From: Alkalihalobacillus pseudalcaliphilus
GTDB lineage: Bacteria > Bacillota > Bacilli > Bacillales > Bacillaceae_D
Direction of reading: 5' to 3'
Assembly: GCA_001038565.1 (NCBI GenBank)
Contig: LFJO01000006.1
Coordinates: 121,068 to 167,966, forward strand
DNA: 46,899 nt
How positions within the stretch are numbered: position 1 is the stretch's first letter; every line of letters starts with the position of its first letter. A program made the position numbers and the translations under genes. Under the pieces are notes generated by a model. That model made no database searches. It was not told the DNA's origin and saw only the letters and a program-made list of their open reading frames with translations. Below are positions 24,915 through 32,629 of this stretch, one piece after another.

Positions 24915-26085
24915 ATAACGTCAATCCTTTAATTTCTATAGCATTGTGGATACAGTGAATCACTCTTTCTTGCTCTTCTTCACTTAAATTTGATCCCGAT
25001 GGTAAGCAAATACCAGTCATAAATAGTTGCTCACATACATTCTCTCTATCACTATGAGCATAATATTGATTTTTAATAAAAAGCGGCTGTAAGTGTAATG
25101 GTTTCCAAACGGGTCTTGCTTCAATATTTTCACTGTTCAATGCTTGGAGCAATATTTCTGAACTTATTCCTAATTGACTTTCATCAATTGTAAACGCCGT
25201 CAACCATCTCGTCGATTGCATATAATCTGGTTCAGGCATAAATTCAAGTCCAGGAAGATGGCTTAATTGCTCGTAGTATCTGGAAAAAACCTTTCTTCTT
25301 GCCGCGACTCTGTCTTTCAAAAAGGGTAGCTGTGCTCTACCAATTCCAGCTAGTATATTACTGAGCCTATAATTATAGCCTAATTCACTATGTTGATAAA
25401 AAATAGCCTTATCCCTCGCCTGAGCTGCTAAGAAACGTGCTTTTTGAATAAAGTGATTCTGGTCGGAAACAAGCATACCGCCCCCCGAAGTTGTTATAAT
25501 CTTATTACCATTAAAAGAATAGATGCCAAATTGCCCAAATGTGCCACTCGCCCTTCCTTTATAAAAAGCTCCTAATGATTCTGCTGCATCTTCAATAATT
25601 GGCACACCGTATGCTTGGCATAAAGCCATAATTTCGTCCATCTTGGCACTTTGCCCATATAAATTAACAACAACAACTGCTTTTGGCATGACACCCTCTG
25701 AAGACGCATCTAGGAATGCCCTCTCTAATGCTCGTGGAGACATATTCCAAGTCTCTGGTTCCGAATCAATAAAAACTGGCTCAGCCCCCTGATAGAGGAT
25801 TGGATTCGCACTCGCAACAAATGTTAAACTCGAACAAAAGACTTTATCTCCCTTGCCAATATTTAATAAAGAAAGAGCCAAATGAATGGCTGCTGTTCCG
25901 GAACTCAAAGCAACGGCTCCATTAACTCCCATATAATGAGCAATTTCTTTTTCAAACTCATCTACATTCGGGCCAAGTGGAGCAATCCAATTTGAATCAA
26001 AAGCTTCTTTTATATACTGGAATTCGTTTCCACTCATGTGTGGGGGAGAAAGGAATATTCTTTGATTATTCACGATATTCGACAA
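24907..26085 (-). CDS. epsN: EpsN, PLP-dependent UDP-sugar aminotransferase
   Basis: A 392-aa DegT/DnrJ/EryC1 aminotransferase. RIFLSPPHMSGNEFQYIKEAFDSNWIAPLGP at the N-terminus is strongly EpsN/PglE-like. The PLP Lys is in FNGNKIITTSGGGM, after EDAAESLG. It aminates UDP-4-keto-6-deoxy-GlcNAc made by EpsC, on the way to UDP-N,N'-diacetylbacillosamine. The start is TTG 26085, with AAGGGAAG upstream, overlapping epsM by 20 nt; GTG 26073 is an alternative that lacks a ribosome binding site. Confidence 0.88.
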   Translation of the reverse strand: MSNIVNNQRIFLSPPHMSGNEFQYIKEAFDSNWIAPLGPNVDEFEKEIAHYMGVNGAVALSSGTAAIHLALSLLNIGKGDKVFCSSLTFVASANPILYQGAEPVFIDSEPETWNMSPRALERAFLDASSEGVMPKAVVVVNLYGQSAKMDEIMALCQAYGVPIIEDAAESLGAFYKGRASGTFGQFGIYSFNGNKIITTSGGGMLVSDQNHFIQKARFLAAQARDKAIFYQHSELGYNYRLSNILAGIGRAQLPFLKDRVAARRKVFSRYYEQLSHLPGLEFMPEPDYMQSTRWLTAFTIDESQLGISSEILLQALNSENIEARPVWKPLHLQPLFIKNQYYAHSDRENVCEQLFMTGICLPSGSNLSEEEQERVIHCIHNAIEIKGLTLYG

Positions 26086-26722
26086 TATTCTTCCCTTCTT
26101 TCATTTTTACTTTTGCCGGAATTCCAACCGCTGTACACTGTGCTGGAATATGTTTCGTTACCGTTGCACCTGCACCTATAACTGACCATTCGCCGACCTT
26201 TAAACCAGGAATGACAATGGCTCCCGCTCCTACATGTACCCCTTGCTCCACTAGTACAGAACCAGTTAATGTCGCATTTGGTGAAATATGAACAAAATCA
26301 TGGATCTGAACATCATGTTCAATGACAGAACTTGTATTAATGATACTATGGTTACCAATTTGACTATTTGCGTTAACGACAGCATAAGGCATGATGACTG
26401 TTCCAAATCCAATTTGTGCACTTGGACTTATACAAGCAGTAGCGTGAATAATCGAAACATACGCTTCATTTTCAAATGCTAACCTCTGAAAAATCCATTT
26501 TCTTAATTGGTTTTGCCCAATAGCTATAATAAATTTAATTTCGTCTATTAACCCAACAAGTTGAATAGCTGAATCTATTGCTCCCTGGTACACCCCTTCT
26601 TTTTTCACTAACCCTTTATATTGATCATCCAAATAACCAATGACTTCCAATTCATTATTTGTCTCTATTAAATCCTGAATGACCTTACTATGGCCTCCCT
26701 GACCGATAATCACTACTTTCAC
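26066..26722 (-). CDS. epsM: EpsM, PglD-like sugar N-acetyltransferase
   Basis: A 218-aa acetyltransferase. The N-terminal domain begins KVVIIGQGGHSKVIQDLI, typical of the PglD/NeuD family, followed by left-handed beta-helix hexapeptide repeats from about residue 90. The active-site His is probably in SSVIEHDVQI. It acetylates the 4-amino group produced by EpsN to complete UDP-N,N'-diacetylbacillosamine. The start is GTG 26722, overlapping epsL by 4 nt. Confidence 0.86.
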   Translation of the reverse strand: MKVVIIGQGGHSKVIQDLIETNNELEVIGYLDDQYKGLVKKEGVYQGAIDSAIQLVGLIDEIKFIIAIGQNQLRKWIFQRLAFENEAYVSIIHATACISPSAQIGFGTVIMPYAVVNANSQIGNHSIINTSSVIEHDVQIHDFVHISPNATLTGSVLVEQGVHVGAGAIVIPGLKVGEWSVIGAGATVTKHIPAQCTAVGIPAKVKMKEGKNIVEYRE

Positions 26723-27342
26723 TGCTCACCACCGCCACCTATTTTAGAGTTTGCTTGAGTACCTCTAAACCGTTCCATTGTGAGAGTCTTTGATTGGTTC
26801 ACACCTTCTGTTTTAAAAACTTTATAGAGAGTCAACAAAATAATTTTTAAGTCCAATAGAAACGTGCGATTATCTACGTACCAAACATCAAGTTCAAATT
26901 TCTCCTCCCATGTAATCGTATTTCGTCCATTTACTTGGGCCCATCCGGTAATGCCAGGTCTAACATTATGTCGTTTTTTTTGTGTTTCAGAATATAATGG
27001 TAGATAGTCAACTAACAATGGTCTTGGACCGACTAAGCTTAACTCGCCTTTCATTACATTTAATAACTGAGGAAGCTCATCAAGGCTATACTTGCGCAGT
27101 AACTTTCCTAAGCTTGTCATTCTTAAATGATCATCTACAATATGACCATCCTTTCCTACTGCATTGTTCATGGTTCGAAATTTATATAATACAAATAACT
27201 CCCCATCTAACCCTGGTCGTAATTGTTTAAAAATGACTGGTTTCCCCAGTTTAAAACGAATAGAATAATAGATTAGTAAGTAAAGTGGTAGCAAGACGAT
27301 AAATAATGTAAGAGAAATAAGACAATCAAATATTCTTTTCAT
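26719..27342 (-). CDS. epsL: EpsL, initiating phosphosugar transferase
   Basis: A 207-aa monotopic phosphoglycosyl transferase (PglC/EpsL type) with one N-terminal membrane helix, LYKFRTM, then the KYSLDELPQLLNVMKGELSLVGPRP signature with the Asp-Glu catalytic pair, and RPGITGWAQVNGRN. It loads phospho-bacillosamine onto undecaprenyl phosphate, the first membrane step of repeat-unit assembly. GGAGATTCCT precedes the ATG. 38 nt downstream of epsG. Confidence 0.9.
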   Translation of the reverse strand: MKRIFDCLISLTLFIVLLPLYLLIYYSIRFKLGKPVIFKQLRPGLDGELFVLYKFRTMNNAVGKDGHIVDDHLRMTSLGKLLRKYSLDELPQLLNVMKGELSLVGPRPLLVDYLPLYSETQKKRHNVRPGITGWAQVNGRNTITWEEKFELDVWYVDNRTFLLDLKIILLTLYKVFKTEGVNQSKTLTMERFRGTQANSKIGGGGEQ

Positions 27343-27380
27343 AGGAATCTCCCTTTACTAAAAAACTACCGTAACTTTGT

Positions 27381-28466
27381 TTACCTAAATAATAGTGAAA
27401 GAAAGTCACTTCTATAACGAATATTTAATGAAACTACATGTTCTTGATAAAAGAAGAACAAATAACAAAGGACAATGATAAAGTAAATCAGTTTCTGATC
27501 TTTCTCTTTAAATATTTTTACAATCCAAGCTAATAATATTAATTGATATAAGCCAAAGTAAATGTTTAACCGTGCAAATATCCAATTCTGTGAAGCAATA
27601 ATCATAAACACTACATTTAATAAGCACAAATTGACGATATAATCACTATTAGGAAACAACTCTCTTAACCTGTGCCTTCCCAAGTAAGCTAAAACTAAAG
27701 GGGCGGAATAGACGGCAACTCTCGCCAAATTGGCTCCTCCTTCTGAAAAATCCGCATACCCAGCATATTGACTATCTTCTATAACAGCAAATAATAAATC
27801 CGAAAATTGATTATACGCAAATACACATAAAATGGCTAAACCTAAAAGGACAAAAGTAACCTTTGTCCAAGCTTTTCTACGCACCAAAAAGTAAATAGGA
27901 ATTAAAAGAAGTGCACTTTGATGAATAGTAGCCGCTATTAAAACAACGATGGTGAACCCCTTCCAATTACCGTCAAATATGAACTTTGTTGCTGCAAAGA
28001 TGATTGCTGCTGCAAGGAACTGTCTTATCCCATTCATTGAAACTAAAAATAAGCCACTAGTTATGTAAACATAGAGGCTTAATTCAAAAACTCTTGCATA
28101 TTTATAAAGAACCCAAACAATTAGACCATTCGTAATAAGAGCTGTCATAAAAATCATAAGCTGAGCGTCTTCTGAAAAGTTTCTTAAAAACAATTGAAAA
28201 ATACCAAACCCGATATCTTTGCCACTTACTATAAATTCCCAACTCCAATCACTTTGCTCATAGAGTTCTCTATAAACGTACGTATCACCTATGTTTTGAC
28301 GAAGTCCAGAAACTAATACTAAGGAAAGGAAGGCCAGCAAGGCAAAAAATATATTAGGTTTAACCGGAACTGGTCTATAAATATTGGCTAGCAGTGGTTT
28401 GGACAGATATCTTGCCATCCAAGCACAAATTGATACAATCGTTAAATTCATCCATAGAATAGCCAT
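27381..28466 (-). CDS. epsG: EpsG family polysaccharide polymerase
   Basis: A 361-aa membrane protein with around ten hydrophobic segments and the EpsG/Wzy pattern, including SGLRQNIGDTYVYRELY after the second helix and NGIRQFLAAAI in the middle. Wzy-type proteins join lipid-linked repeat units outside the membrane. Such proteins vary in sequence; assignment rests on the GLR..gDt.vY motif, topology and context. Confidence 0.8.
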   Translation of the reverse strand: MAILWMNLTIVSICAWMARYLSKPLLANIYRPVPVKPNIFFALLAFLSLVLVSGLRQNIGDTYVYRELYEQSDWSWEFIVSGKDIGFGIFQLFLRNFSEDAQLMIFMTALITNGLIVWVLYKYARVFELSLYVYITSGLFLVSMNGIRQFLAAAIIFAATKFIFDGNWKGFTIVVLIAATIHQSALLLIPIYFLVRRKAWTKVTFVLLGLAILCVFAYNQFSDLLFAVIEDSQYAGYADFSEGGANLARVAVYSAPLVLAYLGRHRLRELFPNSDYIVNLCLLNVVFMIIASQNWIFARLNIYFGLYQLILLAWIVKIFKEKDQKLIYFIIVLCYLFFFYQEHVVSLNIRYRSDFLSLLFR

Positions 28467-28528
28467 ATTTTAGTATTGAAAAACCTCCCTTTCGACTTAA
28501 CATTCAAGCTCTCATTCCTACAAATCTA

Positions 28529-30376
28529 TTATCCTGGTATCGGCAATGCCTTGTTATTTATTACTTGTTTTTCATGAATAAACTCTACTTTTTTATTGGC
28601 TAATTGGACAACTCTATCAATTAATACCTGTTTATCAAGTATCATAAAGTCTAACAGAAGCTCATCAATATCTTCTATAAATAATTGTGATGATTTACCG
28701 AGATAAATTTTCGTAAATATTTGGTCTTCATTCACTTCGTTTTCATTAAGTAATTCTTCAAATAGCTTTTCCCCTGGCCGTTTTCCACTAAAGCTTATTC
28801 CGATTTCATCGACGGAATATCCAGATAAAGTAATGATATTTTTGGCCAAATCAACAATCTTAACTGGTTCACCCATATCTAGCACAAATATCTCACCACC
28901 ACTAGCTAAACCTCCAGCTTGTAATACTAACCTTGATGCCTCTTTTATCGTCATAAAATAACGCTCCATATCAGGATGTGTTACAGTAAGCGGCCCTCCC
29001 ATGTTTAACTGCTTTTTAAATAAAGGAATGACACTTCCCCTACTCCCTAATACATTTCCAAATCGTACCGCGATAAATTTCGTCTCACTTTGCCTATCCA
29101 AATCTTGAATAATCATTTCTGCTAACCTTTTCGTTGCTCCCATAACACTTGTAGGATTTACTGCTTTATCAGTAGATAACATCACAAATGTATGAACTTG
29201 ATGCCAATGTGCGGCATTTGCTATATTCTTAGTTCCTAATAGATTATTTTTAATCGCTTGCTCTGGATTTCGTTCCATCAATGGTACATGTTTATGAGCA
29301 GCCGCGTGATACACAACATGAGGTTTATATTTTTCCATAATGTGAAACATACTCTCTTTATCTTGGATATCAGCAATTTCAGTGTGAAATATAATCGAAG
29401 TATCTCGATACGATTCAAGTAATTCCATTTCGATCGAATAAATACTATTTTCTCCATGTCCTAAAAGGATTAACTTCTTGGGTAAGAACTGTGATACTTG
29501 ACGACAAATTTCAGATCCTATTGAGCCACCTGCCCCCGTCACAAGTACCACTTTATTTGTAATATAATCTGAAATACTCTCCATATCTAACTGGACTTGC
29601 TCCCTACCAAGTAGGTCTTCCACATTCACATCTCGGAAGTTCGTCACCGAGACTTTACCTGTTATTACATCCTCTAGCAGAGGAAGAATTTTGGTTTTAG
29701 CTTTTGTTTGAGCACATCGATAGTAAATCTCCTTTAATTGCTTATGATGCAGAGAAGGAATCGCAATAATAATATGAGCGATATCATATGCTCTGACCGT
29801 TTCTTCAATCTGTTTCATGCCACCCAATACAGGCACTCCATAGATATCAAGATTCTGTTTTTTAGGATCATCATCAAGAAAAGCTACGACTTGTAACTCA
29901 GTTTCTTGATTACCTTGAAGTTGCCTTGCAACCATCGTACCAGCTGATCCAGCCCCTATTATTAGCGTCCGTTCCTTTGCTATATCCCTTTTTATCTTAC
30001 TGTTTTGAACGATTCGAATAAAAAACCTAGAACCTCCAATAAAGAAGACTTGAAGTATCGTCATACAAATAATGAATCTAAATTGAATCATTTCAAATAA
30101 TAGTAGTTGCATAAAAGCTGCAAAAGAATTAGCATAGATGACTAACTTCATAATACTTACAAGATCATCAATGCTAACGTATTCCCAAGCTTTTTTATAC
30201 AACTTATATCGTACTGAAAAAATATAATAACAAATAAATAAAGAAAGTAAGGTTATGATTAATACAGGGCTTATTGATGGTAACGTTGCAAACACAAGTA
30301 AATAACTCGAAACACTTGTAAATATAATCATAAGTGAATCAATTAAAACTAAAGTAACTAATCTCTTACGGTACAT
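28529..30376 (-). CDS. epsC: EpsC, UDP-GlcNAc 4,6-dehydratase
   Basis: A 615-aa CapD/PglF family protein. Four hydrophobic helices (about 10-110) are followed by a first nucleotide-binding domain with IGAGSAGTMVARQ and a catalytic SDR domain with VTGAGGSIGSEICRQ, LSTDKAVNPTSVMGATKR, and FGNVLGSRGSVIPLF. EpsC turns UDP-GlcNAc into UDP-4-keto-6-deoxy-GlcNAc, the first step of bacillosamine synthesis, and works with EpsN and EpsM encoded downstream. The N-terminal part is full-length. GGAGGTAAAAA precedes the ATG. The EAR RNA lies in the 250-bp leader between epsB and this gene, as in B. subtilis. Confidence 0.92.
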   Translation of the reverse strand: MYRKRLVTLVLIDSLMIIFTSVSSYLLVFATLPSISPVLIITLLSLFICYYIFSVRYKLYKKAWEYVSIDDLVSIMKLVIYANSFAAFMQLLLFEMIQFRFIICMTILQVFFIGGSRFFIRIVQNSKIKRDIAKERTLIIGAGSAGTMVARQLQGNQETELQVVAFLDDDPKKQNLDIYGVPVLGGMKQIEETVRAYDIAHIIIAIPSLHHKQLKEIYYRCAQTKAKTKILPLLEDVITGKVSVTNFRDVNVEDLLGREQVQLDMESISDYITNKVVLVTGAGGSIGSEICRQVSQFLPKKLILLGHGENSIYSIEMELLESYRDTSIIFHTEIADIQDKESMFHIMEKYKPHVVYHAAAHKHVPLMERNPEQAIKNNLLGTKNIANAAHWHQVHTFVMLSTDKAVNPTSVMGATKRLAEMIIQDLDRQSETKFIAVRFGNVLGSRGSVIPLFKKQLNMGGPLTVTHPDMERYFMTIKEASRLVLQAGGLASGGEIFVLDMGEPVKIVDLAKNIITLSGYSVDEIGISFSGKRPGEKLFEELLNENEVNEDQIFTKIYLGKSSQLFIEDIDELLLDFMILDKQVLIDRVVQLANKKVEFIHEKQVINNKALPIPG

Positions 30377-30411
30377 TTTTTACCTCCATTCTGTCATTTT
30401 TTAAGGGTTAT

Positions 30412-30466
30412 TTATTATAGTTAATCATAGGATAGTTCTTCACCATTCCATGGTTAACTATAATAA
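30412..30466 (-). repeat. Long AT-rich inverted repeat upstream of epsC
   Basis: TTATTATAGTTAATCATAGG (30412-30431) pairs with CCATGGTTAACTATAATAA (30448-30466), about 17 of 19 positions. It lies between the EAR element and the epsC ribosome binding site. It can fold as an RNA hairpin; there is no T run. A pause or processing site is possible. Confidence 0.5.
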
Positions 30467-30580
30467 AACAGGGCATTTAACCCTTCCTCACATCACACTT
30501 TCGACGACTAGCGTCTAAGGTTTTCACCCACAGCATAACCGAGTACCCCCATTGATATTGGAAAGGAGATATCTCCATTA
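30465..30580 (-). ncRNA. EAR element (eps-associated antitermination RNA)
   Basis: Between epsB and epsC the minus strand carries a GC-richer non-coding block that includes GGGGGTACTCGGTTATGCTG, TGGGTGAAAACCTTAGACGC, TAGTCGTCGAAAGTGTGATG and TGAGGAAGGG, ending in GGGTTAAATGCCC. Location and these stretches match my memory of the EAR (Rfam epsC) RNA, which promotes processive antitermination through the long eps operon. GGAGATATCTCC at 30563-30574 and GGGTTAAATGCCC at 30471-30483 are candidate helices. Exact ends are approximate. Confidence 0.82.
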
Positions 30581-30589
30581 GATTCGATA

Positions 30590-30605
30590 ATTCTTTATTA
30601 AGAAC
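30590..30605. promoter_or_regulatory. SinR-like box between epsB and the EAR element
   Basis: ATTCTTTATTAAGAAC, 15 of 16 identical to the box at 12022. It lies about 20 bp after the epsB stop, far from any promoter I can see, so it may be a roadblock site, an RNA hairpin, or chance. Confidence 0.4.
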
Positions 30606-30626
30606 AACATTCGCAAAAAAAATGCC

Positions 30627-31292
30627 TCATGAGAATAATACTTTTCTTTTAGCATTAATAACTACTCCCAGAAGCTTCGCTTTTGCAATAATTAAAGATT
30701 TCTTTGCTTCTAGTGCAACGGTGTCTTCTGTTTTTCCATATTGGATAACCATGACAACTCCATCACAACGGTTAGCGATAATTTTAGCTTCATTCTCAGC
30801 TAAAATCGATGGTCCATCCACTAAAATTAAATCATAGATTTTTTGGGCACTTTCAAATAATTGATCCATTAATTGTGATTTGAACAAACGCTCTGTATTA
30901 TAAGGAATTGGTCCTGCAGGAATGACTCCTATTAATGGTTCACCAGTTTGAACGATAACTTCTTCTAAGTGTTTTTGTCCAACCAGTATGTTAGTAAGAC
31001 CAATTGTATTTTTTATATGGAACATTTTATTAATCATGGGATTTCTAACATTCATATCAATAATAAGCACTTTTTTTCCCATCTCAGCTAAAGATAAAGC
31101 AAGGTTGGCAACCGTTGTTGACTTTCCTTCTCCTCCACTTGGTGAAGTAATTCCAATTACTTTGCAATTATTCTCTAAAACAGTAAATTCAATATTAGTT
31201 CGAATAAATTCATACTCTTCAGCTATTAATGAGTCATAATGATTGATGGTTTTTTTTAGTTTATTCTTTCTTTTAAGAACCAATGGTTTCAC
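30627..31292 (-). CDS. epsB: EpsB, capsular-type tyrosine kinase homologue
   Basis: A 221-aa BY-kinase-type ATPase. Walker A SPSGGEGKST is at about 51-60, Walker A' LIIDMNVRNP at about 76-85 and Walker B LILVDGPS near 150. In this family it pairs with the membrane adaptor EpsA and controls chain assembly. Two oddities: the second Asp of the A' motif (usual D-x-D-x-R) is Asn, and the C-terminus ends AKRKVLFS without a Tyr-rich tail, so autophosphorylation in a tyrosine cluster is not expected. The start overlaps epsA by 20 nt. Confidence 0.85.
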   Translation of the reverse strand: MKPLVLKRKNKLKKTINHYDSLIAEEYEFIRTNIEFTVLENNCKVIGITSPSGGEGKSTTVANLALSLAEMGKKVLIIDMNVRNPMINKMFHIKNTIGLTNILVGQKHLEEVIVQTGEPLIGVIPAGPIPYNTERLFKSQLMDQLFESAQKIYDLILVDGPSILAENEAKIIANRCDGVVMVIQYGKTEDTVALEAKKSLIIAKAKLLGVVINAKRKVLFS

Positions 31293-31992
31293 CTCTTAAT
31301 GAAGAAGAACTGGATTTTTTTCTTGATTTTTTTGCCAATGACTTTTTATTAATTAATGAAACACTCCCAATTACAGGCACTTCCAATAACCTTTCTATTT
31401 CTCTCGCGGAACGTAGTCGATTATCGAGACTATCTAGTATAAGAACAAAACCAATACCTAGAGTTATACCTAGCACTAATGCCATCCATAATAAACGACT
31501 ACTTTCAGGGTTAATTGGTACCGGATTTTCAAGTAAATGTGCTTCAGAAAAAACAGCAATATCTTGAAAGTCTAATGTTTTGGCTACTTCTTGTTGGTAT
31601 ACACTTGTTAATGTATTAGCAATTTGTGTTGCCTGCTCCTGACTTCTATCTAGTACAGTTAACGTAACAATTCTTGAATTATCAACTCGACCAACTTGAA
31701 TTTGATTTGTAAGAGTTTGAACAGATTGTGATAGAGATAATTCCTCAATTACCTTCTCTAAAATCGGTGGCTCTTTAATAAATACAATCAGCGTCTCGAA
31801 GTATTCAGTATTATCATGAATTAATAACCTTGCCGTTGATTCATAAATAGGAATAGGTTTGTTCAATTGCTGGTAGATCGTCGCAAGTGAAGTTATTAGA
31901 ACTGCAAAAATGATAATGATCCATAGCCTTTTCTTCAGTACATCTACTATCTTTTTAATCTCCATTTCTTTTGTTTTACCTGACTCCACCAT
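31273..31992 (-). CDS. epsA: EpsA, Wzz-like kinase adaptor and chain-length protein
   Basis: A 239-aa Wzz/YveK family membrane protein with helices near residues 24-42 and 167-186, an outer loop between them, and PINPESSRLLWMALVLG before the second helix, the typical Pro-rich segment. The cytoplasmic tail is Lys/Ser-rich (KSLAKKSRKKSSSSSL). It activates EpsB and sets chain length. First gene of the operon; ATG 31992 has AAGG 5 nt upstream, GTG 31998 abuts it. Confidence 0.85.
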   Translation of the reverse strand: MVESGKTKEMEIKKIVDVLKKRLWIIIIFAVLITSLATIYQQLNKPIPIYESTARLLIHDNTEYFETLIVFIKEPPILEKVIEELSLSQSVQTLTNQIQVGRVDNSRIVTLTVLDRSQEQATQIANTLTSVYQQEVAKTLDFQDIAVFSEAHLLENPVPINPESSRLLWMALVLGITLGIGFVLILDSLDNRLRSAREIERLLEVPVIGSVSLINKKSLAKKSRKKSSSSSLRGETIGS

Positions 31993-32010
31993 GATCACCT
32001 TCTATATACC

Positions 32011-32026
32011 GTTCTTTTTAAAGAAC
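32011..32026. promoter_or_regulatory. SinR-like box in the eps leader
   Basis: GTTCTTTTTAAAGAAC, inverted GTTCTTT half-sites in 16 bp, 19 bp upstream of the epsA start and 95 bp from the box in the promoter spacer. Confidence 0.65.
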
Positions 32027-32099
32027 GTTTTATTTTAAAAAAATAACATACAAATGCTATAAATACGTTTTCTTCATCCTAAATTGATTTAATACATTC

Positions 32100-32128
32100 A
32101 TATTAGTTCTTTATAAAGAATATGTCAA
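32100..32128 (-). promoter_or_regulatory. eps operon promoter with SinR-like box in the spacer
   Basis: On the minus strand a perfect -35 TTGACA (32128-32123), a 17-bp spacer and -10 TAATAT (32105-32100). The spacer contains ATTCTTTATAAAGAAC (32121-32106). SinR represses eps in B. subtilis through GTTCTYT half-sites, so an operator here is expected. The tailspike-like genes diverge from the same 277-bp region. Confidence 0.85.
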
Positions 32129-32269
32129 TTGTTATTTTAGAAGTCCAAATTTCCTCATCACTTTTCATTATACTAATGATATGCCGTTTCCATTTTATAC
32201 AGAATGAATAAACTATAGAATCACATTTCAAATATAGGATTAGATGATTTCGAAAGGAGTTCAAAAGCC

Positions 32270-32629
32270 ATGCTCTTCCATTTAAAACAAGGTGATTTAC
32301 GCACACCTTTGCTTTTTCAAGCTTCACAACAATTAGATATAGACCTTACCTTTTCTAAAATACATTTTATAATGACAGATCAATACGCTAAAAGAATCAT
32401 TATCGATGAAATCGCTACATTAATTGAAACTGAAACACTATCTTATACTTTTAAACAAGGTCAGACCGATGAAGTAGGTTTATTTTTAGGAGAATTCGAG
32501 ATTCACCATATTAATAATACAATCGAGAATTTTCCTAGAGATGGGTATATCACTATCGTCATCCATCCTTCATTACGCTCTAACGGTTTTACTCCATCTT
32601 TAATAATTGATGGAGGAGTTTTCAAGTGA
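32270..32629 (+). CDS. BppU-like phage baseplate upper protein domain
   Basis: A 119-aa protein resembling the N-terminal domain of phage baseplate upper proteins (BppU, formerly DUF2479): HLKQGDLRTPLLFQ, IDLTFSKIHFIMTD, then LSYTFKQGQTDEVGLFLGEFEIHH and the closing FPRDGYITIVIHPSL follow that domain's strand order. In phages it joins receptor-binding fibres to the baseplate. Here it is not followed by phage genes but by the tailspike-like gene, which it overlaps by 4 nt (GTGA). AAAGGAG is 10 nt before the ATG. No signal peptide. Confidence 0.7.
   Translation: MLFHLKQGDLRTPLLFQASQQLDIDLTFSKIHFIMTDQYAKRIIIDEIATLIETETLSYTFKQGQTDEVGLFLGEFEIHHINNTIENFPRDGYITIVIHPSLRSNGFTPSLIIDGGVFK

Noticed and set aside
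32106-32121. GTTC...GAAC boxes as LexA (SOS) sites
   Set aside because: LexA boxes in Bacillus read CGAAC-N4-GTTCG with GAAC first. The boxes here are in the opposite order with a T/A-rich centre, and they sit at eps and lasso promoters.
32103-32327. 74-codon minus-strand open frame in the eps/tailspike promoter region
   Set aside because: It overlaps the eps promoter and the start of the BppU-like gene, and has no ribosome binding site.
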